A program made the position numbers and the translations under genes. Below, one piece after another: positions 6,531-13,712 of a DNA stretch of 17,741 bases (within the stretch, counting starts at the first letter, position 1; the number at the start of each line of letters is the position of its first letter). The notes beneath the pieces are model-generated. The model was not told the origin of the DNA. It did no database searches and was given only the letters and a program-made list of their open reading frames with translations. The stretch comes from Sulfurovum sp. (GTDB taxonomy: Bacteria; Campylobacterota; Campylobacteria; Campylobacterales; Sulfurovaceae): assembly GCA_015661535.1 (NCBI GenBank), contig DQVY01000199.1:1-17741 (forward strand), read 5' to 3'.

Positions 6531-7823
6531 TTACTTGTCCAAACCTAGCATTTTACCAAAGAGTTTGTCTTCTATCATGCCCATTTTCACAGCAGGGAGA
6601 AGGTTGTTGTCCTGGTAGTACTTAATGACTTCCTGTGGATTTTGCCCTGACATCATTGCTTCATAATAGATTGCCTGTGATACTTCCTGGTCATCTACAG
6701 TCACTTCTTCTTTTTTAGCCAAAGCATCTACAATAAAGGTTGCTCTTACAGAAGCTTCTGCATCCGCTCTTACCTCTTCACGAAGTGCTTCCACTTTTTC
6801 AGGATTGTCTTTAAAGCTGTTTAGCTCTTCTTCATCCATACCGCGTGCTTTTTCATTCACTTTTGCATCAATTTCCTGGTCTACGATATTGTTCGGCAAT
6901 GCAAAGTCAAACTTTTTCACCAATGCTTCAACCAATTTTGGTTTTAAGTCTTCATTATAGATTTTAGACATTGCAGCAGAAACGATTTGTTCTTTCACTT
7001 TCTCTTTTAATGTATCAAGTGTTGCATTCTCGTCACCTTTAAGCAGTTTCTTTGCCAATTCATCATTCAGCTCAGCCGGTACCTGTTCTTGGATTTCATG
7101 AAGTTTTACTTTAAACTCTGCTTCTTTTCCTGCAAGGTCAGCAGACTGATACTCTTCAGGGAAAGTAACTGTTACGGTTTTTTCTTCCTCATATTTCATA
7201 CCAATGATCTGCTCTTCAAATCCTGGAATGAACTGATTGGAACCGATCTTAAGACTGAATTTTTCTGCTTTTCCTCCGTCAAATGCTACACCGTCCACAA
7301 ATCCTTCAAAATCAATCACGGTCATATCACCGTCTCTTACCATACGTTTTCTTTTGATCTTTTCATAAGGAGACTGCTGTGATGCAATTTCTGCAAGTTT
7401 TTCATCGATCTCTTTTGCTGATGCTGTTGGTTTTTTGAAAGTTGGTAGTACATCCATGTGCCCCTCTGCTTCAAATACCGGTCTTGTAGAAACTTCTACT
7501 TCTACTTCTATGCCATCTTCTTTTTTGTCATACTTTTTAAACGTAGGTTGACCAAGTACCTCTGCACCATCTATACCTGCTTCTTTGATACCTTCAGCAA
7601 TAAGTGCCTGAAGTGCTTCTGCCTCAGCATCTTGTGCAAGTTTCTCACCATGAAGTTTTTTGACAACATGTGCAGGTACTTTCCCTTTTCTAAAACCATC
7701 TACCTTTAATTCTTTACCTGCCTGAACAGCCAATTTGTCGATCTTTGCTTCAATCTCACTGTTATCAAGTGTACCACTTATAAGTACATTTGCTTCGTCT
7801 ACTTTGTTTACTGTAACTTTCAC
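6531..7823 (-). CDS. tig: Trigger factor, ribosome-associated chaperone and prolyl isomerase
   Basis: Trigger factor binds near the ribosome exit tunnel and shields emerging chains. The 430-residue protein has the expected three parts: an N-terminal ribosome-binding domain with the signature GFRKGKVP at residues 43-50, an FKBP-type peptidyl-prolyl isomerase domain at about 158-245 (GDMTVIDFEGFVDGVAFDGG and FIPGFEEQIIGMK), and a helical C-terminal chaperone domain up to residue 430. Length is typical (about 430). The start codon is GTG at 7821-7823 with AAAGGA at 7829-7834, five bases upstream; there is no better ATG. It heads the run tig-clpP-def-comM; the same order is known, as I recall it, in Helicobacter pylori, which supports the taxonomic call and points to an old functional grouping around new protein quality control. 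Confidence 0.97.
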   Translation of the reverse strand: MKVTVNKVDEANVLISGTLDNSEIEAKIDKLAVQAGKELKVDGFRKGKVPAHVVKKLHGEKLAQDAEAEALQALIAEGIKEAGIDGAEVLGQPTFKKYDKKEDGIEVEVEVSTRPVFEAEGHMDVLPTFKKPTASAKEIDEKLAEIASQQSPYEKIKRKRMVRDGDMTVIDFEGFVDGVAFDGGKAEKFSLKIGSNQFIPGFEEQIIGMKYEEEKTVTVTFPEEYQSADLAGKEAEFKVKLHEIQEQVPAELNDELAKKLLKGDENATLDTLKEKVKEQIVSAAMSKIYNEDLKPKLVEALVKKFDFALPNNIVDQEIDAKVNEKARGMDEEELNSFKDNPEKVEALREEVRADAEASVRATFIVDALAKKEEVTVDDQEVSQAIYYEAMMSGQNPQEVIKYYQDNNLLPAVKMGMIEDKLFGKMLGLDK

Positions 7824-7877
7824 TACAATCCTTTAACTTTAAATATATAATTGCGTGATTTTATCTAAATAATGTTG

Positions 7878-7964
7878 AAATACTACTAAGGGGGGAAATT
7901 TGCCTCTTTTGGAAGCGGAAGATACAATGCAACAAAATGTTGCATTGCGGAGGTAAATACTACT
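7878..7964. repeat. Perfect 10-bp hairpin within a segment flanked by 10-bp direct repeats
   Basis: CAATGCAACA at 7925-7934 and TGTTGCATTG at 7938-7947 form a perfect 10-bp stem with a three-base AAA loop. The surrounding segment 7888-7954 is bracketed by two exact copies of AAATACTACT (7878-7887 and 7955-7964); the second copy contains the stop codon of the exported-protein gene. The hairpin follows that gene by 12 bases on the minus strand but has no T-run, so a classical terminator is not clear. The direct repeats could be a target-site duplication of a small inserted element, or chance. Confidence 0.5.
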
Positions 7965-8928
7965 GTTTAACGAGTTCGAAACCCATTTCTTTGAAAGTTT
8001 CAACCACTTCAGCATCGATCTTTCTCATATAATCGATTCTTTTTTGATCTTTAAACTCTAGAGCATTGATCCAGTTGTCTACACTTGCATACCCAACATG
8101 AAGTTCATTGGTCCCTTTTGGAATATAGAAGTAGACTGAACATGGTGCAAACATACCTGCTTCTGGCACACCTCTGTTAAAGATAGAGTTTGAAAATTCA
8201 AAGTGACATAAAAGAGAAACCCAGTAGGCATCATATTTGTCAAATTCTTTATCCATATCATCATATTCAAATTTAAAATCTATGAATCCGGCAATGATAA
8301 AGTTATGTTTTGAAAAACGTCCGTCATGGTCTGCTACAAAATCTTCTACAAACTCTTCAAGATCATCAGGTTTATCAAACTTTTTGACCATTTTGGTCAA
8401 ACCATGCTCTGGAAGTGCTTTTGTATGCTCAAATCTTTTTGTTTTTGTTGGTTTCATCTCTTTTGTAACAAAAGTATCCCAACCTGCGATCATATCTGTA
8501 AATTCTTTTCTTGTGTCTGCATTCTTCTCACCAATAATGTCAAGCATTGTATTGGGAGCAAGATGTCCGAACCATGTATTGTCATCTGTTTTGTTATCTA
8601 ATGTTTTATAGACCAGAAAGTTAAAAGGCGCATAGGCACCAAAGTCAGGATTGGCAAGAAGTAAAGTTCTTAGTTTTTCTTTGTTCACTAAACCAAAGAA
8701 AGAGATCATCTCTACGCCTTTTTCTTTGAACTTTTCATAATAAAAATTTTCAATATGTGTATTTGCTGCTACTGTAGAGAAGCCCACAGTATCAATCTTT
8801 TTAATCAATGCATTGATCTCTACCTCTTTATTGCCTTCTATACCTTGAAGCTCTCCTGTTAATTGTGCTCCTGCTTGAGCCAATCCTACGAGCATTGTTA
8901 ATGCCAATATAATTTTACTTACTTTCAT
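7960..8928 (-). CDS. Exported protein with two DUF302-like halves
   Basis: The function is not known. Residues 1-19 form a clear signal peptide (MKVSKIILALTMLVGLAQA, probable cleavage after AQA), so the protein is likely periplasmic. The mature part appears to be a tandem duplication: GAYAPFNFLVY around residues 97-107 and AGMFAPCSVYFY around 257-268 align, and each is followed by a short loop and a GH/GY-containing strand and helix (FGHLAPNTMLDIIG; VGYASVDNWINAL). This pattern resembles DUF302 domains, small alpha-beta domains often seen as exported proteins in sulfur-oxidising bacteria, but I cannot verify the match here. The two halves are joined by a charged linker (about 130-205). The start is supported by AAAGGA five bases before the ATG. 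It appears monocistronic, with its own promoter likely in 8940-9040. Composition is normal for the window. Confidence 0.8.
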   Translation of the reverse strand: MKVSKIILALTMLVGLAQAGAQLTGELQGIEGNKEVEINALIKKIDTVGFSTVAANTHIENFYYEKFKEKGVEMISFFGLVNKEKLRTLLLANPDFGAYAPFNFLVYKTLDNKTDDNTWFGHLAPNTMLDIIGEKNADTRKEFTDMIAGWDTFVTKEMKPTKTKRFEHTKALPEHGLTKMVKKFDKPDDLEEFVEDFVADHDGRFSKHNFIIAGFIDFKFEYDDMDKEFDKYDAYWVSLLCHFEFSNSIFNRGVPEAGMFAPCSVYFYIPKGTNELHVGYASVDNWINALEFKDQKRIDYMRKIDAEVVETFKEMGFELVKQ

Positions 8929-9051
8929 GTCTATCCTTTATGTAATTTAAACGTACAGATATGATAATAAAAATTGTATTAAATTGTGTTTAAGTATCAA
9001 ATAAACTTCTAATTAAGATAAGTAATACCCTATTTTAGGTTAAAATTAGGC

Positions 9052-9057
9052 TATAAT
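9052..9057 (+). promoter_or_regulatory. Probable -10 box for mutY
   Basis: A perfect TATAAT lies seven bases before the mutY ATG. A start site the usual six to eight bases downstream would fall on or next to the A of the ATG. No convincing -35 box is seen; in Campylobacterota the -35 element is often weak or absent. Confidence 0.55.
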
Positions 9058-9064
9058 CCACACT

Positions 9065-10051
9065 ATGAATAAAGAAACCCATGTAGCTGTACAGCGTTGG
9101 TATGCATCTTACGGCAGACAAGATCTTCCCTGGCGCACAACAGATGACCCTTACCATATATACCTCTCTGAAGTGATGCTGCAGCAGACACAGGTGAAAA
9201 CGGTTTTAGAACGATTCTATTTCCCTTTTTTGAGAAAATTTCCTAGCTTAAGGGCTTTGGGTGAAGCACCGTTGGATGATGTATTGAAGATGTGGGAGGG
9301 CCTTGGATATTACAATAGGGCAAAGAACTTACATAAAACAGCGCAGATCCTTGCTGAAGAAGGGCAGGCACAAAGCATTGCCCCTACGTTACCCTCAGAT
9401 ATTGATAAGTTGATAGTGCTTCCAGGCATTGGAAAAAATACGGCCCATGCTGTCGCTGCCTTTGCCTACAAAAAAGCTGTGCCTGTCATGGAAGCCAATG
9501 TCAAGCGTATACTTTGTCGTTTACATAAGTTGACAACACCTGTTGATACGCAGCTTTGGGAGCTTGCTTACGCAATGGTAGACAAGGAAAATCCCTTTGA
9601 CTACAACCAAGCCATGATGGACATCGGAGCTACCCTCTGCAAGGTAAAAGATCCGGACTGTCTGGTTTGTCCCTTGTCACCTATTTGTCAAGGAAAAGAG
9701 GATGCAGCATGCTACCCCACAAAGAAAAAAAGAGTGGTGCCGACACGAGAAGAGCACATTATGATCTCTGTCTATAATGACAAATTCTCCCTTAGCCAAC
9801 GAGACGGAAAATTTTTACATGGCCTCTGGGGATTTGATTCTATTGAGGTACCACTTTGTGCCTCTGAATACTTAGGAGAGGTCACCCATGCCTACACCCA
9901 TTTTAAACTCACTTGTAAAGTCTATGTCTACCATGAACTTGACAAAACACAAGAACGATACTTTAGTATAGAAGAGATACGTAAACTCGCCATCTCTAAA
10001 GTAGATGAAAAAATAATTAAATTGTATTTAGATACAATACACACATATTAA
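9065..10051 (+). CDS. mutY: A/G-specific adenine glycosylase MutY
   Basis: MutY removes adenine mispaired with 8-oxoguanine in base excision repair. The 328 residues show the catalytic-domain motifs SEVMLQQTQV (Glu36, the catalytic acid), the helix-hairpin-helix LPGIGKNTA around 119-127, the [4Fe-4S] cluster ligands Cys192, Cys199, Cys202 and Cys208 (spacing C-x6-C-x2-C-x5-C), and a C-terminal NUDIX-like 8-oxoG recognition domain from about residue 230 (QRDGKFLHGLWGF). The position of the usual catalytic Asp (D-G/A-N-V-K-R) holds Glu143 (VMEANVKR, codon GAA at 9491-9493). The domain is otherwise intact. The ATG at 9065 has no ribosome binding site, and TATAAT lies at 9052-9057, so the transcript may be leaderless. 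folE follows within about 12 bases and is probably cotranscribed. Confidence 0.95.
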   Translation: MNKETHVAVQRWYASYGRQDLPWRTTDDPYHIYLSEVMLQQTQVKTVLERFYFPFLRKFPSLRALGEAPLDDVLKMWEGLGYYNRAKNLHKTAQILAEEGQAQSIAPTLPSDIDKLIVLPGIGKNTAHAVAAFAYKKAVPVMEANVKRILCRLHKLTTPVDTQLWELAYAMVDKENPFDYNQAMMDIGATLCKVKDPDCLVCPLSPICQGKEDAACYPTKKKRVVPTREEHIMISVYNDKFSLSQRDGKFLHGLWGFDSIEVPLCASEYLGEVTHAYTHFKLTCKVYVYHELDKTQERYFSIEEIRKLAISKVDEKIIKLYLDTIHTY

Positions 10052-10063
10052 CATTTGGAAAAA

Positions 10064-10645
10064 ATGATGACAAAAAATGAAGAATTTGAACAAGCCATTA
10101 CAAAAGTATTAGAACTTATTGGTGAAGACCCAAGCAGAGAAGGTTTGCTTAAAACCCCTTCCCGTGTGGCAAAAGCATTTGGTTTTTTAACCGAAGGCTA
10201 TGCACAGGACCCAAAAGAGATCCTCTCTCAAGCACTTTTCACTACCTCTAACGATGAGATGGTCTTGGTCCGTGACATTGAATTTTATTCTATGTGTGAG
10301 CACCATATGCTGCCTATTATAGGGCGTGCACATGTTGCATACATTCCTGACGGGAAAGTGGTAGGACTCTCTAAGATCCCACGTATTGTCAATGTATTTG
10401 CCAGACGTTTACAAATTCAAGAACAGATGACCGAACAAATAGCAGATGCCATTTCTGAAAGCATTGCACCTAAAGGCGTGGCAGTCGTTTTGCATGCCCG
10501 CCATATGTGTATGGAGATGAGAGGAGTAGAAAAAGTAAACTCTACGACTGTCTCTTCAGCACTACGCGGTCTCTTTAAGAGTGATGAACGTACAAGGTCT
10601 GAATTTTACAACCTTATTAACACTCCTGCACCTTCTCATTTTTAG
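10064..10645 (+). CDS. folE: GTP cyclohydrolase I
   Basis: FolE converts GTP to 7,8-dihydroneopterin triphosphate, the first step of folate (and queuosine-type 7-deazapurine) biosynthesis in the cytoplasm. The family motifs are all present: GEDPSREGLLKTPSRVAKAF (about residues 20-39), the zinc site Cys78 and His81 in YSMCEHHMLPIIGRAHVAYI, GLSKIPRIVNVFARRLQ, and the third zinc ligand Cys149 in HARHMCMEMRG. The protein of 193 residues is of usual length (about 190-220). The ATG at 10064 is preferred; GGA at 10057-10059 is a modest ribosome binding site. A TTG at 10055 in the same frame would add three residues, and the ATG at 10067 is also possible. It follows mutY closely and ends 14 bases before the convergent L,D-transpeptidase gene. 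Confidence 0.96.
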   Translation: MMTKNEEFEQAITKVLELIGEDPSREGLLKTPSRVAKAFGFLTEGYAQDPKEILSQALFTTSNDEMVLVRDIEFYSMCEHHMLPIIGRAHVAYIPDGKVVGLSKIPRIVNVFARRLQIQEQMTEQIADAISESIAPKGVAVVLHARHMCMEMRGVEKVNSTTVSSALRGLFKSDERTRSEFYNLINTPAPSHF

Positions 10646-10659
10646 GTGCGAATCCCAAA

Positions 10660-11235
10660 CTATTTCCCTTTACGTGTATAGGTAACGATGTTCGTATAGA
10701 TACGCCGTAAATCCGGTCTGGCAAAATGCATATAACGGTGTCTGGTCATCAGTACAGGCATACCAACTTTAGCCCACTTGTACAATACCTGTATATCTTG
10801 ATGTCTCACATGGATACACCCGTGTGAAGTACTGTTGATATTTCCTTTGTGCAAAGCGTGTCCCCATTTGGTAAAAAAGAGACTAAAATCCATATTATTC
10901 GTACCATCTTCTTCCGGGTACTGTTTAGAGGTGTAAAAACGTACTTTACGTAACACTTTCCATTTTCCAGAAGGCGTATACCCTTTTTCTTCCCCCGAGG
11001 AGATCCCCCCGCTCAGCCAAACGGTACCATCTTTGTCTACAGCATAAAACCTGCCGTCACTCTCTTCTTCTCTCACAGAAACAAGTATAAAATCTTTCCC
11101 TGTAAGATCCAGCTCTGCTATATTGCCTTTTTTATCGATATAGGTGAATTCAGTTTTTGAATGGGGGATGAGTTCTCTTGGTTCGGCGGAGAGAAATGTG
11201 AAACAACATAAAACAGTGAAACATATATTTCTCAT
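10660..11235 (-). CDS. Exported L,D-transpeptidase-like (YkuD) protein
   Basis: YkuD-family enzymes make or trim 3-3 peptidoglycan cross-links or attach proteins to the wall, with a catalytic Cys. The C-terminal half holds the signature: KWGHALHKG (His126 and His129), then STSHGCIHVRHQD with His139 and Cys140, matching the S/T-HGC-hydrophobic-R/H pattern, with a helix and VLMTRH strand after it. A short signal peptide occupies residues 1-17 (MRNICFTVLCCFTFLSA), so the product is periplasmic; the two Cys residues at 10-11 do not form a convincing lipobox. At 191 residues it is a compact member without an obvious peptidoglycan-binding domain. The start is supported by AAGGGA seven bases upstream. 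It is convergent with folE. Which substrate it acts on, and whether it is a transpeptidase or a carboxypeptidase (as with Helicobacter Csd6), cannot be decided. Confidence 0.88.
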   Translation of the reverse strand: MRNICFTVLCCFTFLSAEPRELIPHSKTEFTYIDKKGNIAELDLTGKDFILVSVREEESDGRFYAVDKDGTVWLSGGISSGEEKGYTPSGKWKVLRKVRFYTSKQYPEEDGTNNMDFSLFFTKWGHALHKGNINSTSHGCIHVRHQDIQVLYKWAKVGMPVLMTRHRYMHFARPDLRRIYTNIVTYTRKGK

Positions 11236-11374
11236 TTCATAATCCCTTCATATATTTGCAGTCATTTTTTAGCACTTTTTCATCTTTGACTTAAAATAAG
11301 TTTTACTAATATATATCATGCCATTAATTAGCTTTTATGTTAATTTAAGAATATCTGCGTAATATGCCTAAAAC

Positions 11375-11401
11375 TAATTAGGACAAAATATGTCTTAATT
11401 A
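11375..11401 (+). promoter_or_regulatory. Operator-like dyad upstream of nifS
   Basis: TAATTAGGACA at 11375-11385 and TGTCTTAATTA at 11391-11401 are inverted repeats with ten of eleven matches around a five-base AAATA centre. A possible -10 box TAATAT lies at 11360-11365, so the dyad would sit just after the transcription start, where a bound repressor would block it. Size and spacing recall sites of dimeric Rrf2-family (IscR-like) regulators, which often control iron-sulfur cluster genes. That assignment is inference; no such regulator gene is in the window. Confidence 0.5.
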
Positions 11402-11431
11402 AAAATGAGACTCGTTTTCAGAAGGAATTAT

Positions 11432-12634
11432 ATGACTGTTTATTTAGATAACAATGCAACAACCATCGTTGACCCACATGTCTTCGAAGCTATGGAACCT
11501 TATTTTGTACAAAAGTACGGCAATCCAAATTCATTGCATGCCTTTGCTTCAGAGACACACCCTGGTATTAAATCTGCCATGGAACAGATCTATGCCGGTA
11601 TCAATGCAAAAAGAGAAGACTCCGTGGTCATTACCTCTTGTGCTACAGAGAGCAATAACTGGGTACTCAAGTCCATCTATTTTGAATACATACTAACAGG
11701 TAAAAAAAACCATATCATGATCTCTGAAGTGGAACACCCTTCCGTCATTGCCACTGCAAAGTGGATAGAGAGTATGGGATGCAAGGTAACCTATCTGCCT
11801 ATTAACAATGAAGGTATTGTGGAAGCCAAGTCCGTAAAAGAGTACATTACCGATAAGACTGCCTTGGTTTCAGTCATGTGGGCAAACAATGAAACAGGTG
11901 CGATCTTTCCTGTGGAAGAGATCGCTGCTATTTGTAAAGAAAATGACGTACTTTTTCATACAGATTCCGTACAAGCCATAGGGAAATTCCCTGTAGATGT
12001 ACAATCATTTCCTGTAGATTATCTTACTTTTTCCGCACACAAGTTTCACGGACCTAAAGGTGTGGGAGCCTTGTATGTAAAAAAAGGCAAAGAACTTATG
12101 CCTCTGCTTCACGGTGGTGCACAAATGGGCGGTTACCGTTCAGGAACACTTAACGTACCGGGCATCGTCGGTATGGGTAAAGCCATAGAATCTGCTGTAG
12201 AAGCCTTAGACTTTGAAATGACAAACATTAGAGCCATGAGAGATGCTTTTGAAGATGAACTTCTCAAGATAAAAGATACTTTTGTGGTCACACCAAGAGA
12301 AAAGAGAACACCCAACACCATTCTTATCTCTTTTAGAGGGATAGAGGGAGAGTCCATGTTATGGGACTTGAACCGTGCAGGTATTGGTGCAAGTACAGGG
12401 TCTGCCTGTGCTTCGGAAGATCTGGAAGCGAACTCCGTCATGGAAGCCATCGGAGCAGCTGAAGACTTGGCACATACAGCCATCCGTTTTTCGCTAAGCC
12501 GTTACACCACACAAGAAGAGATCGACTATACCTTGAAAACGGTACATGATGCAGTAAAAAGACTCAGAGGGATCTCCAGCTCTTATGCCTATGCACCAGA
12601 AGGTCATGAAAGTGGTTTAGCCGCACATCATTAA
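11432..12634 (+). CDS. nifS: Cysteine desulfurase NifS (NIF-type iron-sulfur cluster assembly)
   Basis: NifS is a pyridoxal-phosphate enzyme that takes sulfur from cysteine and passes it, as persulfide, to the scaffold NifU. Counted from the ATG at 11432 the protein has 400 residues with the expected sites: His102 in SEVEHPSV, the DSVQAIGKFPVDV strand, Lys204 in SAHKFHGPKG (Schiff-base lysine), and Cys326 in STGSACASED (persulfide cysteine). The ATG at 11432 is chosen because GAAGGAA lies four bases upstream and MTVYLDNNATT is the usual family start; the ATG at 11405 would add nine residues without a ribosome binding site. The neighbouring nifU gene follows by 90 bases. In Campylobacterota this NIF pair serves general iron-sulfur assembly, not only nitrogenase, and no other nif genes are seen here. 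A dyad at 11375-11401 may control expression. Confidence 0.96.
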   Translation: MTVYLDNNATTIVDPHVFEAMEPYFVQKYGNPNSLHAFASETHPGIKSAMEQIYAGINAKREDSVVITSCATESNNWVLKSIYFEYILTGKKNHIMISEVEHPSVIATAKWIESMGCKVTYLPINNEGIVEAKSVKEYITDKTALVSVMWANNETGAIFPVEEIAAICKENDVLFHTDSVQAIGKFPVDVQSFPVDYLTFSAHKFHGPKGVGALYVKKGKELMPLLHGGAQMGGYRSGTLNVPGIVGMGKAIESAVEALDFEMTNIRAMRDAFEDELLKIKDTFVVTPREKRTPNTILISFRGIEGESMLWDLNRAGIGASTGSACASEDLEANSVMEAIGAAEDLAHTAIRFSLSRYTTQEEIDYTLKTVHDAVKRLRGISSSYAYAPEGHESGLAAHH

Positions 12635-12640
12635 GAGAAT

Positions 12641-12700
12641 GGTCGATTGTATCGACCCTATATAGATATAATAAAACCCGTAGGTTCGATGAAATCGAAC
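12641..12700. repeat. Back-to-back REP-like hairpin pair between nifS and nifU
   Basis: Hairpin 1: GGTCGAT (12641-12647), loop TGT, ATCGACC (12651-12657), followed by CTAT, so on the minus strand it reads ATAG plus hairpin. Hairpin 2: GTAG (12680-12683), then GTTCGAT (12684-12690), loop GAA, ATCGAAC (12694-12700). Both stems are perfect 7-bp with triloops. Their head tetranucleotides face each other, a known layout for paired REP elements. They lie in the leader between two cotranscribed genes and could change mRNA stability or the NifS/NifU ratio. Confidence 0.7.
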
Positions 12701-12724
12701 AATTAGATATACAAAGGAAATAAC

Positions 12725-13699
12725 ATGGGAATAGATAGTTTAATAGGCGGTACCATCTGGGATGAGTACAGCGACAAGGTAACCAACCTTATGAATAACC
12801 CGCAAAATATGGGTGAGATCACAGAAGAAGAAGCCAATGAAATGGGTGCAAAACTCATTGTGGCTGATTTTGGTGCAGAGTCTTGTGGCGATGCCGTAAG
12901 ACTTTACTGGGCAGTAAACCCCGAAACAGACAAGATTGTCTCTTCTAAATTTAAATCTTTTGGTTGTGGTACTGCCATCGCTTCTTCAGATACTATGGCA
13001 GAATTGTGTAAAGACAAAACAGTAGATGAAGCCGTTAAGATCACCAACATTGACGTCGAATTGGCAATGCGTGACAACCCGGACACTCCTGCTGTACCAC
13101 CACAAAAAATGCACTGTTCTGTTATGGCCTATGATGTCATCAAAAAAGCTGCTGCACAGTACAAAGGTGTAGACATGGAAAGCTTTGAAGAAGAAGTGAT
13201 CGTATGTGAATGTGCAAGGGTTACGCTTTCTACATTGCAAGAGGTCATTAGACTCAATGACCTTACGACCATAGAACAGATCACTGACTATACAAAAGCA
13301 GGTGCCTTCTGTAAATCATGTATTCGTCCTGGCGGACATGAAGAGAAAGAGATCTATCTTGAAGACCTTTTGTCTGACTATGAAAAAGAGAAACTTGCCG
13401 GAAAAGCATCACTTGGAAACAGTGATGCCCCTAGTGGAGATTTCGATACTATGACCATTGTACAGCGTATTAAAGCCGTTGACAAAGTGATTGACGACAA
13501 TATTCGTGCCATGCTTGTTGCGGATGGTGGAGATATGGAAATTTTAGATATCAAGGAGAATGGTGAAAATGTCGATATTTATGTACGTTACCTTGGTGCC
13601 TGTTCAGGCTGTGCATCCTCAGGTACTGACACACTCTATGCCATAGAAAATACCTTGCGAGATAAACTTAGCCAAAGTATTCGTGTCTTACCTCTTTAA
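12725..13699 (+). CDS. nifU: Iron-sulfur cluster scaffold protein NifU (three-domain form)
   Basis: NifU is the scaffold on which NifS-derived sulfur and iron are built into clusters. All three domains of the full-length form are present in the 324 residues: an IscU-like N-terminal domain with Cys54 (FGAESCGD), Cys81 (FGCGTAIASS) and Cys131 (MHCSVMA); a central BFD-like [2Fe-2S] domain with Cys161, Cys163, Cys196 and Cys199 (VCECARV and FCKSCIRPGGH); and a C-terminal Nfu domain with CSGCASS (Cys293, Cys296). The ribosome binding site AAAGGAA precedes the ATG by about six bases. It follows nifS across a 90-base gap with two REP-like hairpins and is followed by a hairpin cluster with a T-run that may end transcription. 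No missing residues are seen. Confidence 0.96.
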   Translation: MGIDSLIGGTIWDEYSDKVTNLMNNPQNMGEITEEEANEMGAKLIVADFGAESCGDAVRLYWAVNPETDKIVSSKFKSFGCGTAIASSDTMAELCKDKTVDEAVKITNIDVELAMRDNPDTPAVPPQKMHCSVMAYDVIKKAAAQYKGVDMESFEEEVIVCECARVTLSTLQEVIRLNDLTTIEQITDYTKAGAFCKSCIRPGGHEEKEIYLEDLLSDYEKEKLAGKASLGNSDAPSGDFDTMTIVQRIKAVDKVIDDNIRAMLVADGGDMEILDIKENGENVDIYVRYLGACSGCASSGTDTLYAIENTLRDKLSQSIRVLPL

Positions 13700-13712
13700 C
13701 GTACATTTTTTT

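Noticed and set aside
7089..7709. Plus-strand frames opposite tig
   Set aside because: Low-complexity Phe/Cys-rich translations of the antisense strand of a Lys/Glu-rich gene.
9065..10051. mutY as a pseudogene because of the Asp to Glu change
   Set aside because: The frame is intact, all cluster cysteines and the C-terminal domain are kept, and Glu keeps the carboxylate.
11405..11431. Earlier nifS start at 11405
   Set aside because: No ribosome binding site, whereas the ATG at 11432 has GAAGGAA just upstream and matches the family N-terminus.
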